Part shown: positions 1-5,595 of the stretch, piece after piece
Numbering within the stretch: position 1 is the first letter of the stretch
Layout of the letters: the number at the start of each line of letters is the position of its first letter
Assembly (NCBI GenBank): GCA_900767015.1
Contig: CAAFXQ010000110.1
Coordinates: forward strand, 1-6,220
Direction of reading: 5' to 3'
Source of the DNA: Clostridia bacterium
Lineage (GTDB): Bacteria; Bacillota; Clostridia; Oscillospirales; Acutalibacteraceae
Length of the DNA stretch: 6,220 nt
Program-made: the position numbers and the translations under genes
The notes under the pieces: model-generated
What the model was told of the DNA's origin: nothing
Database searches by the model: none
Seen by the model: the letters and a program-made list of their open reading frames with translations, nothing else

Positions 1-293
1 ACCGGAATGAGCCGGAAAACAAGGTTCGCTCGATTGAGCTGATTGACCAACGGGTTCTTCCGCTTGTGCTCGAAGAGCTTGAAAAATACGACGACTACAA
101 GGTCATGATTCTTCCCGACCACCCGACACCGATTGTCACCAAGACGCACGCCGCTGACCCGGTGCCGTACCTGATTTATCAAAAATCGAAGCCGCAAGCC
201 GGCGTTGACACCATCAACGAGGAAACCGCAAAAGCCACCGGCGTATTCGTTGACGACGGCCCGTCGCTGATGCCGCACTTCTTGAATGACTGA
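1..293 (+). CDS. Cofactor-independent phosphoglycerate mutase, archaeal (ApgM) type; 3' end only
   Basis: The reading frame is open from the window edge (first full codon at 3) to TGA at 291-293, which is followed directly by an in-frame TAA. The 96 visible residues are the C-terminal end of an alkaline phosphatase-superfamily phosphomutase. A PDHPTP motif (visible residues 38-43) carries an Asp-His pair, and a THAADPVPY motif (48-56) matches the H-x-x-N/D-P-V-P segment of independent phosphoglycerate mutases. In that family the Asp-His pair and the later His bind the two catalytic metals. The chain ends in GPSLMPHFL, close to the usual family C-terminus. The canonical reaction is interconversion of 3- and 2-phosphoglycerate in cytosolic glycolysis. 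Bacterial members of this ApgM-like group have also been proposed to replace homoserine kinase in threonine synthesis, and the fragment cannot separate the two roles. The family call is firm, the substrate is not. The start and N-terminal catalytic Ser/Thr lie outside the window. Confidence 0.85.
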   Translation, partial: RNEPENKVRSIELIDQRVLPLVLEELEKYDDYKVMILPDHPTPIVTKTHAADPVPYLIYQKSKPQAGVDTINEETAKATGVFVDDGPSLMPHFLND

Positions 294-306
294 TAAGACA
301 AAATTT

Positions 307-345
307 CACCGTAAAGAGCTTTTTCGTTCTTTACGGTGTTTTTTT
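307..345 (+). terminator. Intrinsic terminator between convergent genes
   Basis: A hairpin pairs 307-319 with 326-338: 13 base pairs with one G-T wobble and a 6-base loop. It is followed by seven T residues (339-345), which is a textbook rho-independent terminator for the mutase gene. The T-tract runs into the stop codon of the opposing gene (344-346). On the - strand the hairpin follows that stop codon and is trailed by a weaker T-containing run (complement of 300-306), so it may stop transcription from both sides. Confidence 0.9.
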
Positions 346-901
346 ACTTGATGCGTCTGAAAATGCTTTCAAGTCTGCCGATTCTTCCGAACGACTGACT
401 CATGAGCAGATTGATTGCAGGCCTTACCGGTTCACAGTCCGTAAACCGGAGCGCACTCCGGCAAAGTCTCGCTATGGCTCTGTCAAGAGCGATGCTTCTT
501 CGGATATAATCGAGATTGATATCGTTATCTTCCACAATCTTGCAGACGCTGTCGCTGTAACGGGCTAAAAGGCCGTTCACGCTTTGAAGATAAAGCCGCT
601 TCTGCCTGGCCTTATCGACTTCGCAAAAGCCCTCGACCTCACTGATCGCTTTGTTGTACGCCCGGCTTTCGTCTTCGGCCGTCAGAGCAAAAGACTCAAC
701 GGGAAGATATGTAGTAAAACGTAAGATGTTCTTTGCGTTTTCACCTACCGCCGCATTCATAATCATCGACTGACATATAAACTGACAGCAGGCGGTAAGG
801 TCACCGTCGACACGGGTAAGGTCATTTTTCATGTTTTCGTGTATTTCATAAAACCTGTCAAGATAATCGACCGCAACACGGCTTAGCTTATTGCTGTTCA
901 T
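344..901 (-). CDS. Hypothetical helical cytosolic protein, 185 aa
   Basis: I do not recognise this protein. The start is ATG at 899-901, with GGAGG at 908-912 placed 6 bases upstream, and the stop is TAA at 344-346. The sequence reads as all-alpha, with amphipathic stretches roughly at residues 3-30, 33-60, 72-122 and 126-180. It has no signal peptide or membrane segment. It carries seven cysteines (38, 39, 43, 93, 120, 147, 156), but they form no clear metal-binding pattern. The C-terminal half is Arg-rich and basic, ending in FRRIK, while residues 64-95 are acidic. It stands alone, convergent with the mutase gene, with a spacer of over 200 bases separating it from the epimerase gene upstream on the same strand. 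That it is a real gene is supported by the good ribosome binding site, tight placement against a terminator and full-length open frame. No function is proposed. Confidence 0.8.
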   Translation of the reverse strand: MNSNKLSRVAVDYLDRFYEIHENMKNDLTRVDGDLTACCQFICQSMIMNAAVGENAKNILRFTTYLPVESFALTAEDESRAYNKAISEVEGFCEVDKARQKRLYLQSVNGLLARYSDSVCKIVEDNDINLDYIRRSIALDRAIARLCRSALRFTDCEPVRPAINLLMSQSFGRIGRLESIFRRIK

Positions 902-933
902 CGCTTTCCTCCGATTCTCATATTTCTTGCTTC

Positions 934-939
934 ATCATA
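934..939 (-). promoter_or_regulatory. Possible -10 box for the 344-901 gene
   Basis: Read on the - strand this is TATGAT, five of six matches to TATAAT. It lies about 22 bases upstream of the GGAGG ribosome binding site and would give a short leader of roughly 25 bases. I found no good -35 box at 16-18 bases, so this is a weak call resting on the -10 match and position. Confidence 0.3.
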
Positions 940-1043
940 TGAAAAATCGGGAAAAACGGTGATTCTCTGCCATTTTCGGGTTCAATCCCGCATAAATTTT
1001 TGCAGGCTGAGGGCGCAGCTTCTTACGCACCGTTTTCGCCGGC

Positions 1044-1098
1044 AAAAAGCAAATTCGGCTTTCTGTTCAACCGGAGGCTGGCGAACGGAAAGCCGAAT
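1044..1098 (-). terminator. Intrinsic terminator of the epimerase/zinc-ribbon gene
   Basis: Arms 1053-1068 and 1083-1098 pair over 16 bases with a single G-T wobble around a 14-base loop. On the - strand the hairpin is followed by TTGCTTTTT (complement of 1044-1052), so it ends transcription coming from the epimerase gene. The + strand side also has a T-rich flank (1101-1110), but no + strand gene needs it. Confidence 0.85.
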
Positions 1099-1110
1099 CT
1101 GTTTTGTTTT

Positions 1111-1126
1111 ATGCCGGAACCGGCAT
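1111..1126 (-). repeat. Short inverted repeat in the epimerase 3' UTR
   Basis: ATGCCGG and CCGGCAT (7-base arms, 2-base centre) lie between the epimerase stop codon and its main terminator. In RNA this could form a small hairpin with a slightly larger loop, which might stabilise the mRNA 3' end. It has no T-tract placed to make it a second terminator. Confidence 0.5.
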
Positions 1127-1139
1127 ATTGAAGTATTGC

Positions 1140-2639
1140 TTATTTTTCGTTATAACCGAAGTAAATGTCCTCGTCATAAACGTTGTTTTCGTCCGGGCTG
1201 TGATGAGCGTACCAAACCTGTGCAAAGAACGGGTTAACCTTGGCGATTTCGTCGTATTTCCACGGCATCGGGAGACACTCGGGACACCAATGGCCGCCCT
1301 TGAGAACAAGGTTCGGTGACATTTCGAATTCGTGACCGCAGGCACACTTCCACTTGATCGGCGTGTACATATCCTTGCCGAGCTTCTTCGATACACATTC
1401 GCCGCCTCTGAACTGAGCCGCCTTTTGCATATCGGCGATGGTAAGCTTGTCAAAGGGCTTGCTTTCGTCGTAGCCGTGGTCAAGATAGCTCATCTCAAAC
1501 TTGTCGGGAATGACAACCTCAAAGTCTTTCCACGAGCCGATTGAATTATATTTATCAATCGAGCCGTAATAAGCGGTGATTCTGTCCTTCATGCCGTTCT
1601 CAATCCATGCCTGTGTACCGAAAAGAGCGGTTTCGGCGATCGGCTTCATCATGTATTTCTTGACAAGCGGAAGCGGAGCAAGGCCGGAAAGCTTAAAGTA
1701 GAACGGAGCCTGCCTGGACAGTCTCTTGAAATAGTCCTTAACGGGAAGATTCTCTCTGAAGTGAAGATATTCTTCGAGCTTATCGGCGTCGGTGTACCAC
1801 TGACCGTGGAAGTTCTGAAGCGTGAACCAGCTCGGCTCGAAAATCTTTTTGACAACGTCATTGCCTCTCATGCCGATGGCATTGAGGAGATAGCGTTCAA
1901 ATTCATAGTTGGTCAAACGGTAGTCGGGGCCGGAGCTGATGTTGTAGAAATTACGCCAGAATTCTTCGGGAACCCTCGGGTTGCATACCTTTGCGCAAAG
2001 GCGTCCGCTGTCTTCAACCGTTGCCCATTCAAGCACACCGTTGATGGGAACATGATACATGATCGGTTCCATATTGTAAAGAATGTCGGGATAAAGAATA
2101 CCGGTCTGACGAAGCGATACCCAATACTTAAGACCCGAATCGGCAAGAAGACCTTCGGCGATTGTCTTGCTGATTGCGTAGTGGTCATAAATGCTAATCT
2201 GGATCGGGTCGCCGGTTCTGCCCCAATGGACGGGAGCGTTTCTGTCACCGGTCTGTGCAACTGTACCTATGTATACGACTTTAACGGCATCGGGATCGGG
2301 CTGAGCCTTGACAGCTTTGATGATGTTCTTCATTGCGGTGATATTGGTGAACATCGTCTTTTTCGGATAGTAGTCAGCAGCAGGAGAAACCAGTCCGCCG
2401 ACATGAATAATGAAGTCCGCACCGGTTACGCAGGCGAGAACATCTTCATACACCGTAAGGTCGCCCCAATAAAGCGTGACATGAGGATCGTTACTATACG
2501 GAGCAAATTTATCCCTGTTTTTCTTGCTGTCGCGGTTCAATACAACAATGTTGTATAAGTCACGTCTTTTATAAAGCTCCTTGAAGCCGGCAAAACCCAT
2601 GTTGCCTGATGCACCTGTGAGGAAAACTGTCTTCTTCAT
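1140..2639 (-). CDS. NAD(P)-dependent epimerase/dehydratase (extended SDR) with C-terminal zinc-ribbon-like domain
   Basis: A 499-residue cytosolic protein. Residues 1 to about 300 form an SDR Rossmann enzyme. Visible marks are TGASGNMG (8-15) for dinucleotide binding, WGDL with D60, HVGG (79-82), IGT with T126 at the catalytic Ser/Thr place, and YAISK (Y154, K158) as the catalytic pair. Family members modify sugars, nucleotide sugars or related alcohols; the substrate here cannot be read. Simple SDR epimerases are near 300-350 residues, so about 150-190 residues are extra. The tail holds RGGEC (411-415), W430-K-C432-A-C434-G-H436 and G-H-W451-C452-P-E-C455, a pattern like zinc-ribbon or treble-clef modules that read RGGxC, WxCxxGH, WCPxC. 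Zinc binding and the tail's role are inferred. The ATG at 2639 is preferred over an in-frame GTG at 2648 because the GTG lies inside the ribosome binding site. It is divergent from the membrane protein gene, with its own terminator. Confidence 0.88.
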   Translation of the reverse strand: MKKTVFLTGASGNMGFAGFKELYKRRDLYNIVVLNRDSKKNRDKFAPYSNDPHVTLYWGDLTVYEDVLACVTGADFIIHVGGLVSPAADYYPKKTMFTNITAMKNIIKAVKAQPDPDAVKVVYIGTVAQTGDRNAPVHWGRTGDPIQISIYDHYAISKTIAEGLLADSGLKYWVSLRQTGILYPDILYNMEPIMYHVPINGVLEWATVEDSGRLCAKVCNPRVPEEFWRNFYNISSGPDYRLTNYEFERYLLNAIGMRGNDVVKKIFEPSWFTLQNFHGQWYTDADKLEEYLHFRENLPVKDYFKRLSRQAPFYFKLSGLAPLPLVKKYMMKPIAETALFGTQAWIENGMKDRITAYYGSIDKYNSIGSWKDFEVVIPDKFEMSYLDHGYDESKPFDKLTIADMQKAAQFRGGECVSKKLGKDMYTPIKWKCACGHEFEMSPNLVLKGGHWCPECLPMPWKYDEIAKVNPFFAQVWYAHHSPDENNVYDEDIYFGYNEK

Positions 2640-2644
2640 TTTTA

Positions 2645-2651
2645 CCACCTT
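2645..2651 (-). promoter_or_regulatory. Ribosome binding site fixing the epimerase start
   Basis: AAGGTGG on the - strand, one mismatch from AAGGAGG, lies 5 bases before the ATG at 2637-2639. The in-frame GTG at 2646-2648 falls within this site and so cannot be the start it serves. Confidence 0.75.
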
Positions 2652-2663
2652 TTCCGTTAATAA

Positions 2664-2683
2664 TTTTTAGAATCCTTTTTAGA
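2664..2683 (-). repeat. Direct repeat in the epimerase mRNA leader
   Basis: TTTTTAGA on the + strand occurs at 2664-2671 and again at 2676-2683, a 12-base period. On the - strand this is two copies of TCTAAAAA, between the likely promoter and the ribosome binding site. It may be a protein site or a chance feature of AT-rich DNA. Confidence 0.4.
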
Positions 2684-2698
2684 CATTCTATCGTAAAA

Positions 2699-2741
2699 AG
2701 TATACAACATATCTTCGCAACATTTGTTAAAGATTTGTTAA
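2699..2741 (-). promoter_or_regulatory. Likely epimerase promoter with tandem 9-bp repeats over the -35 region
   Basis: On the - strand TATACT (complement of 2699-2704) is a fair -10 box about 50 bases upstream of the ribosome binding site. No good -35 hexamer lies at 17 bases. Instead, two copies of TTAACAAAT cover that region (complement of 2722-2730 and 2733-2741), 11 bases apart, about one helical turn. A weak -35 overlain by same-face direct repeats is what an activator site often looks like; this is inference and no regulator is known. Confidence 0.45.
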
Positions 2742-2784
2742 TTATTTCGCCAAAAACCGGCAAACCGTTTTCGTCATTTCTATG

Positions 2785-2790
2785 TATAAT
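2785..2790 (+). promoter_or_regulatory. Possible -10 box for the membrane protein gene
   Basis: A perfect TATAAT, part of the palindrome TATAATTATA (2785-2794), so it reads as a -10 on both strands. I see no good -35 at 16-18 bases. If used on the + strand, transcription would start near 2797, at the left arm of the inverted repeat at 2796-2903, giving a leader of about 170 bases. Confidence 0.35.
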
Positions 2791-2795
2791 TATAA

Positions 2796-2903
2796 ACACA
2801 GTGTTTTACACAATGGTTTGTGCAAAATCGTAGTTTTTCCAAACAAATACAGCTTTTCTTCTCAAAAGCCGTATTTATTTTTTACAAAATTAAAACACTG
2901 TGT
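2796..2903. repeat. 13-bp inverted repeat enclosing 82 bases: structured leader or small terminal-repeat element
   Basis: ACACAGTGTTTTA at 2796-2808 is the exact reverse complement of TAAAACACTGTGT at 2891-2903. Inside lie two smaller hairpins: CACAA/TTGTG (2809-2813 with 2818-2822, loop TGGT), directly next to the outer stem, and GCTTTT/AAAAGC (2852-2857 with 2864-2869), followed by a T-rich run (2872-2883). As RNA on the + strand this could fold as a closing stem with two inner helices and a possible weak attenuator. As DNA it resembles terminal inverted repeats of a small non-coding element, though I see no target-site duplication. I match it to no known riboswitch or insertion sequence. 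Confidence 0.5.
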
Positions 2904-2957
2904 CACATTTTATATTTTTTTATCGGTATGTGTTTCAAATCTGCCGAAAAATCAAAA

Positions 2958-2963
2958 AAGGAG
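2958..2963 (+). promoter_or_regulatory. Ribosome binding site fixing the membrane protein start
   Basis: AAGGAG ends 7 bases before the ATG at 2971 but only 1 base before the in-frame ATG at 2965, so 2971 is the better start. Confidence 0.8.
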
Positions 2964-2970
2964 CATGGAC

Positions 2971-3570
2971 ATGAACGAAAAAAAGAAACTCACAATCATC
3001 AGCAAACCGCCGAAAGGCAAAATGGCAGGACTTCTGATCGTCTTCGCCTGGATCATTCTTTGGAATATCATCTATCAGGCGTGTCACGACTTCCTTACCT
3101 CGGGTCCCATTCAAGTAATCAACTGGTCTTTCTTCATCAGCGTCACGATTTTCTTCATGCAGGAGGAGCTCAGTTACAAAGAACGCTTCTGGCATACGCT
3201 TTGCGGCGGTGCCGTCGGACTTCTGATTGCCGCCGGAGTCGTTGCCGGCTGTGTCGCTTTGATGAAAGCCGGTTTAAGCCACTTTGCCGCCATCAGTATT
3301 CTTCTGGTTGTCTCCATCGGCGCACTGATTCTTCTTCATCCGTATCTGCCTGTGTTCTTTAACAACGTAGGCTTCTGCTATTTCATCATTTCGCTCATCA
3401 ACAGCAAGGAAACCATTTCCTCACTTCCGAGCAATCTTCTGTCGCTTCTTCTTGGCAGCATCATCTTAAACCTCGGCTGCAGCGCACTGCTGACCCTTTA
3501 CATTAACAACAAAAAGAAAAAAGCGATCGCCGCCGCAAAAGAAAAAGAAGCCGCTGCCGCAACCGAATAA
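2971..3570 (+). CDS. Multi-pass integral membrane protein, 199 aa, unknown function
   Basis: I cannot assign this protein to a family with confidence. The N-terminus is short and basic (KKK at 4-6, KPPKGK at 12-17). Hydrophobic stretches that could cross the membrane lie roughly at 19-40, 49-63, 77-98, 105-127, 128-144 and 152-178, so five or six helices. A soluble charged tail follows, with KKKK at 181-184 and then an Ala/Glu/Lys-rich helix to the end. The second hydrophobic stretch is followed by EELSYKERF, and helix 3 begins with a CGGAVG small-residue motif, which recalls small DUF-type inner-membrane proteins. No transporter, kinase or enzyme motif is visible. The basic ends suggest both termini face the cytosol, which favours six helices by the positive-inside rule. 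The gene is divergent from the epimerase gene, convergent with the GH2 gene and probably transcribed alone. An upstream open frame in phase back to 2782 is not thought to be translated. Confidence 0.82.
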   Translation: MNEKKKLTIISKPPKGKMAGLLIVFAWIILWNIIYQACHDFLTSGPIQVINWSFFISVTIFFMQEELSYKERFWHTLCGGAVGLLIAAGVVAGCVALMKAGLSHFAAISILLVVSIGALILLHPYLPVFFNNVGFCYFIISLINSKETISSLPSNLLSLLLGSIILNLGCSALLTLYINNKKKKAIAAAKEKEAAAATE

Positions 3571-3574
3571 AAAC

Positions 3575-3599
3575 ACAGCCGGGCTCTTCGTCCGGCTGT
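3575..3599 (+). terminator. GC-rich hairpin after the membrane protein gene
   Basis: ACAGCCGG (3575-3582) pairs with CCGGCTGT (3592-3599), with the stem extendable inward by a G-T and a C-G pair. It starts 4 bases after the stop codon but is followed by CTTACTG rather than a T-tract. It may assist the stronger terminator just downstream or protect the mRNA end; alone it is a poor intrinsic terminator. Confidence 0.45.
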
Positions 3600-3610
3600 C
3601 TTACTGTCCG

Positions 3611-3654
3611 AAAATAAAGCTACCGCCTCAAAAAATGAAGCGGTAGTTGTTTTT
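3611..3654. terminator. Bidirectional terminator between the membrane protein and GH2 genes
   Basis: Arms 3620-3630 and 3636-3646 pair over 11 positions with one C-A mismatch around an AAAAA loop; the stem can extend outward by a G-T and an A-T pair. On the + strand it is followed by TTGTTTTT (3647-3654). On the - strand it is followed by TTTATTTT (complement of 3611-3618). It sits between two converging stop codons and can serve both genes. Confidence 0.85.
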
Positions 3655-3665
3655 ATAGCTTTCAG

Positions 3666-5432
3666 TTAAAACGTAAGCTTGCGGTTCATTTCCCGGACGG
3701 TTTCTTCGTCAAGCTTTACGATTTCACGGTCATAGGTCAGCATACCGTTGACCTCAAATTCAACGTCGGAAACCTGCGTATAAACGGAAGCGGAAAGTCC
3801 TTTTTTCATCATCGGAATCACCTGATGCTCGTGAAGCTTGCGGTACGCCTCCGTCAGGCTTTCACGGGTCTGATACATCTGATAGCCGAAGGACTTGCTC
3901 TTGTTCCAGACGTGACCGTCGAGAATCTGACTGTATCCGCCGTATTCGCTTAAAACGAACGGACGGCCGTCATACTTCGGGGCGGTGACGGGAAGAATGT
4001 AGCGGTGAATACTGCGAAGGTCACAGCCTTTCTGATCATACCAGCCGCTTGCGTGGTCAACGATTCTTGTCGGGTCCTTCTGCTTGATTTCGTCGCCGAT
4101 TCTCTTGGCATCGAACTGACCCCAGCCCTCATTGAACGGAACCCAACAGCCGATTGACGGGTGATTGTACAGAAAATCAATCATATCGTGCATCTCTTCC
4201 TCGAACTGAACACGCCATTCAAGCTTGTCACGGTTGAAGGTCTTGTAAGCGTTGTCCTTCTTCGTCAGGTTCACAACCGGCGACAAAAAGCCGTAAATAT
4301 TCGGAAGAACGCCCGCATGGAAGGTATTGAGCGCCTTGCCGCCGCTTACCATATCCTGCCAGACGATCATGCCCAGGCGGTCACAGTGATAATACCAGCG
4401 GTCGGGCTCAACCTTGATGTGCTTACGAAGCATATTAAACCCGAGGTCTTTCATCTTTTCGATATCGTAAATCATCGCTTCGTCGGTCGGAGCGGTCATA
4501 CCGCCGTCACTCCAATAGCCCTGATCAAGAAGTCCCTTTTGGAAATACGGCTCGTTGTTCAGGAAGATGCGGTTATAGCCCTGATATTCACCGATACTGA
4601 ACTTTCTCATGGCAAAATAGCCCTTGACGGTATCGACACAGTTATCCTTGTCCGTAAGCTCAAGGACAAAATCATACAAAAACGGGCTTTCGGGCGACCA
4701 AAGCTTCGGGTTTTCGATTTTCACCGCTTCGTCCGCCGAAATCTCACCCGCAAAGACAGTCGTCTCGCCGTCAAGAACGGTCAGCTTCAGCGTACCCTCA
4801 CCGTTGATATCGGTCTTGATATTGACAGTTTCGCTGTCGATATCGGGAGTCAGCTTATAGCCCTTGATGTAGTTTTCGTTAACCGCCTCAAGCCATACGG
4901 TTTTCCAGATACCGCTTGTCGAGGTGTACCAGAAGCCGTGCGATTCGCTCGCCTGCTTGCCCCGGTTCTGCCATCCGTCGTCCGTCGGGTCAAAGACACG
5001 GACAACCAGCTCGTTTTCGCCGTCAGTGAGCACATCGGTGATATCGAAGCTGAACGGACAGTAGCCGCCGGTGTGCGCACCGACCGGCTGTCCGTTGACG
5101 AACACCTTACATTCCCAGTCAACGGCGCCGAAATGAAGAAGAACCCTTTTGCCTTTGAATTCGTCAGGCAGCGTGAACATCTTTTTATACCAAAGGATTT
5201 CGTCGCTATGAAGCCTTTTGCAAACGCCGGAAAGACAGCTTTCAATCGCAAACGGCACACGGATTTTTCCGTCATAGCTTTCGCATTTCTCGCAGTCCGA
5301 GCCGGTCACGGCGTAATCAAACATTCCGTTGAGATTCAGCCACGGCTCTCTTACCATCTGCGGTCTCGGATATTCGGGCAAAGGATTGTCGCACATCGCT
5401 TCGTTTGCCCATCTTGTTGATAAAGTCATCAT
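3666..5432 (-). CDS. Glycoside hydrolase family 2 protein, intracellular
   Basis: A 588-residue retaining glycoside hydrolase. Domains in order: sugar-binding jelly roll (about 15-185), with RVPF, AHTGGYCPFSFDIT (119-132) and SGIWKTVWLE (173-182), typical of the family; immunoglobulin-like sandwich (about 190-280), ending near AMRKFSIG; and a TIM barrel (about 285-588). In the barrel, FNEGWG carries the acid/base pair N434-E435, and LSEYGG carries the likely nucleophile E496. The family includes beta-galactosidases, beta-glucuronidases and beta-mannosidases; the exact sugar cannot be read here. There is no signal peptide, so it probably acts in the cytosol on imported oligosaccharides. Length fits compact three-domain members, shorter than LacZ. 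The start is the first of two adjacent ATGs (5430-5432), 9 bases after AGGAGG; the in-frame GTG at 5459 lies upstream of that site. No transporter or regulator gene is next to it. Confidence 0.93.
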   Translation of the reverse strand: MMTLSTRWANEAMCDNPLPEYPRPQMVREPWLNLNGMFDYAVTGSDCEKCESYDGKIRVPFAIESCLSGVCKRLHSDEILWYKKMFTLPDEFKGKRVLLHFGAVDWECKVFVNGQPVGAHTGGYCPFSFDITDVLTDGENELVVRVFDPTDDGWQNRGKQASESHGFWYTSTSGIWKTVWLEAVNENYIKGYKLTPDIDSETVNIKTDINGEGTLKLTVLDGETTVFAGEISADEAVKIENPKLWSPESPFLYDFVLELTDKDNCVDTVKGYFAMRKFSIGEYQGYNRIFLNNEPYFQKGLLDQGYWSDGGMTAPTDEAMIYDIEKMKDLGFNMLRKHIKVEPDRWYYHCDRLGMIVWQDMVSGGKALNTFHAGVLPNIYGFLSPVVNLTKKDNAYKTFNRDKLEWRVQFEEEMHDMIDFLYNHPSIGCWVPFNEGWGQFDAKRIGDEIKQKDPTRIVDHASGWYDQKGCDLRSIHRYILPVTAPKYDGRPFVLSEYGGYSQILDGHVWNKSKSFGYQMYQTRESLTEAYRKLHEHQVIPMMKKGLSASVYTQVSDVEFEVNGMLTYDREIVKLDEETVREMNRKLTF

Positions 5433-5441
5433 CTTGTATTT

Positions 5442-5447
5442 CCTCCT
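5442..5447 (-). promoter_or_regulatory. Ribosome binding site fixing the GH2 start
   Basis: A perfect AGGAGG on the - strand, 9 bases before the ATG at 5430-5432. It rules out the longer frame beginning with GTG at 5457-5459, which would place the site inside the coding region. Confidence 0.85.
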
Positions 5448-5474
5448 GAAAACGTACACTTTACTATCTTTTTC

Positions 5475-5485
5475 ATTTTATACCA
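5475..5485 (-). promoter_or_regulatory. Extended -10 promoter of the GH2 gene
   Basis: On the - strand the sequence reads TGGTATAAAAT (complement of 5475-5485): a TGn extension plus TATAAA. Transcription would start near 5470, about 22 bases ahead of the ribosome binding site. The -35 region (about 5500-5505) is a poor match, as is common for extended -10 promoters. Confidence 0.6.
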
Positions 5486-5504
5486 CCTGTGAGAATATGT
5501 CCAT

Positions 5505-5524
5505 AGATTTTTTCAATAAAATCT
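5505..5524. promoter_or_regulatory. Inverted repeat upstream of the GH2 promoter, possible operator
   Basis: AGATTTT-N6-AAAATCT, a perfect 7-base-arm inverted repeat, adjoins the expected -35 position of the GH2 promoter. Its place suits a dimeric regulator, for example one controlling a sugar-use gene. It is AT-rich, so chance cannot be excluded, and I know no matching consensus. Confidence 0.35.
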
Positions 5525-5549
5525 GCGGCTTGAAACTGACAAAACGCAC

Positions 5550-5579
5550 AAAAAATCACCGCACCCGATTCAGGTGCGG
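5550..5579 (-). terminator. Intrinsic terminator of the SH3-domain gene
   Basis: A stem pairs 5559-5565 with 5573-5579: 7 base pairs, six of them G-C, with a 7-base loop. On the - strand it is followed by TGA and then six T residues (complement of 5550-5555). It starts 16 bases after the stop codon of the SH3-domain gene and separates it from the GH2 gene. Confidence 0.85.
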
Positions 5580-5595
5580 CAATAGAATTCGCAAT

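Noticed and set aside
977..990. CGGGTTCAATCCCG, which resembles a tRNA T-arm
   Set aside because: The loop is one base short and no matching acceptor, D or anticodon arms lie upstream, so it is not a tRNA.
1761..2558. A 265-codon open frame on the + strand opposite the epimerase gene
   Set aside because: It is antisense to the SDR motifs and explained by the codon use of the real gene; the peptide shows no recognisable domain.
2782..2970. In-frame 63-codon extension upstream of the membrane protein start
   Set aside because: It has no ribosome binding site, overlaps the TATAAT box and the inverted repeat, and encodes an unlikely, AT-driven peptide. AAGGAG at 2958-2963 clearly serves the ATG at 2971.
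3575..3654. Two hairpins in the spacer considered as a small RNA gene
   Set aside because: They lie between converging stop codons, no promoter is visible, and the second has T-tracts on both sides, so termination explains them better.
4161..5420. A 419-codon open frame on the + strand opposite the GH2 gene
   Set aside because: It is fully antisense to a gene with clear catalytic motifs. The long opposite frame follows from codon choice; it has no family features and no ribosome binding site worth noting.
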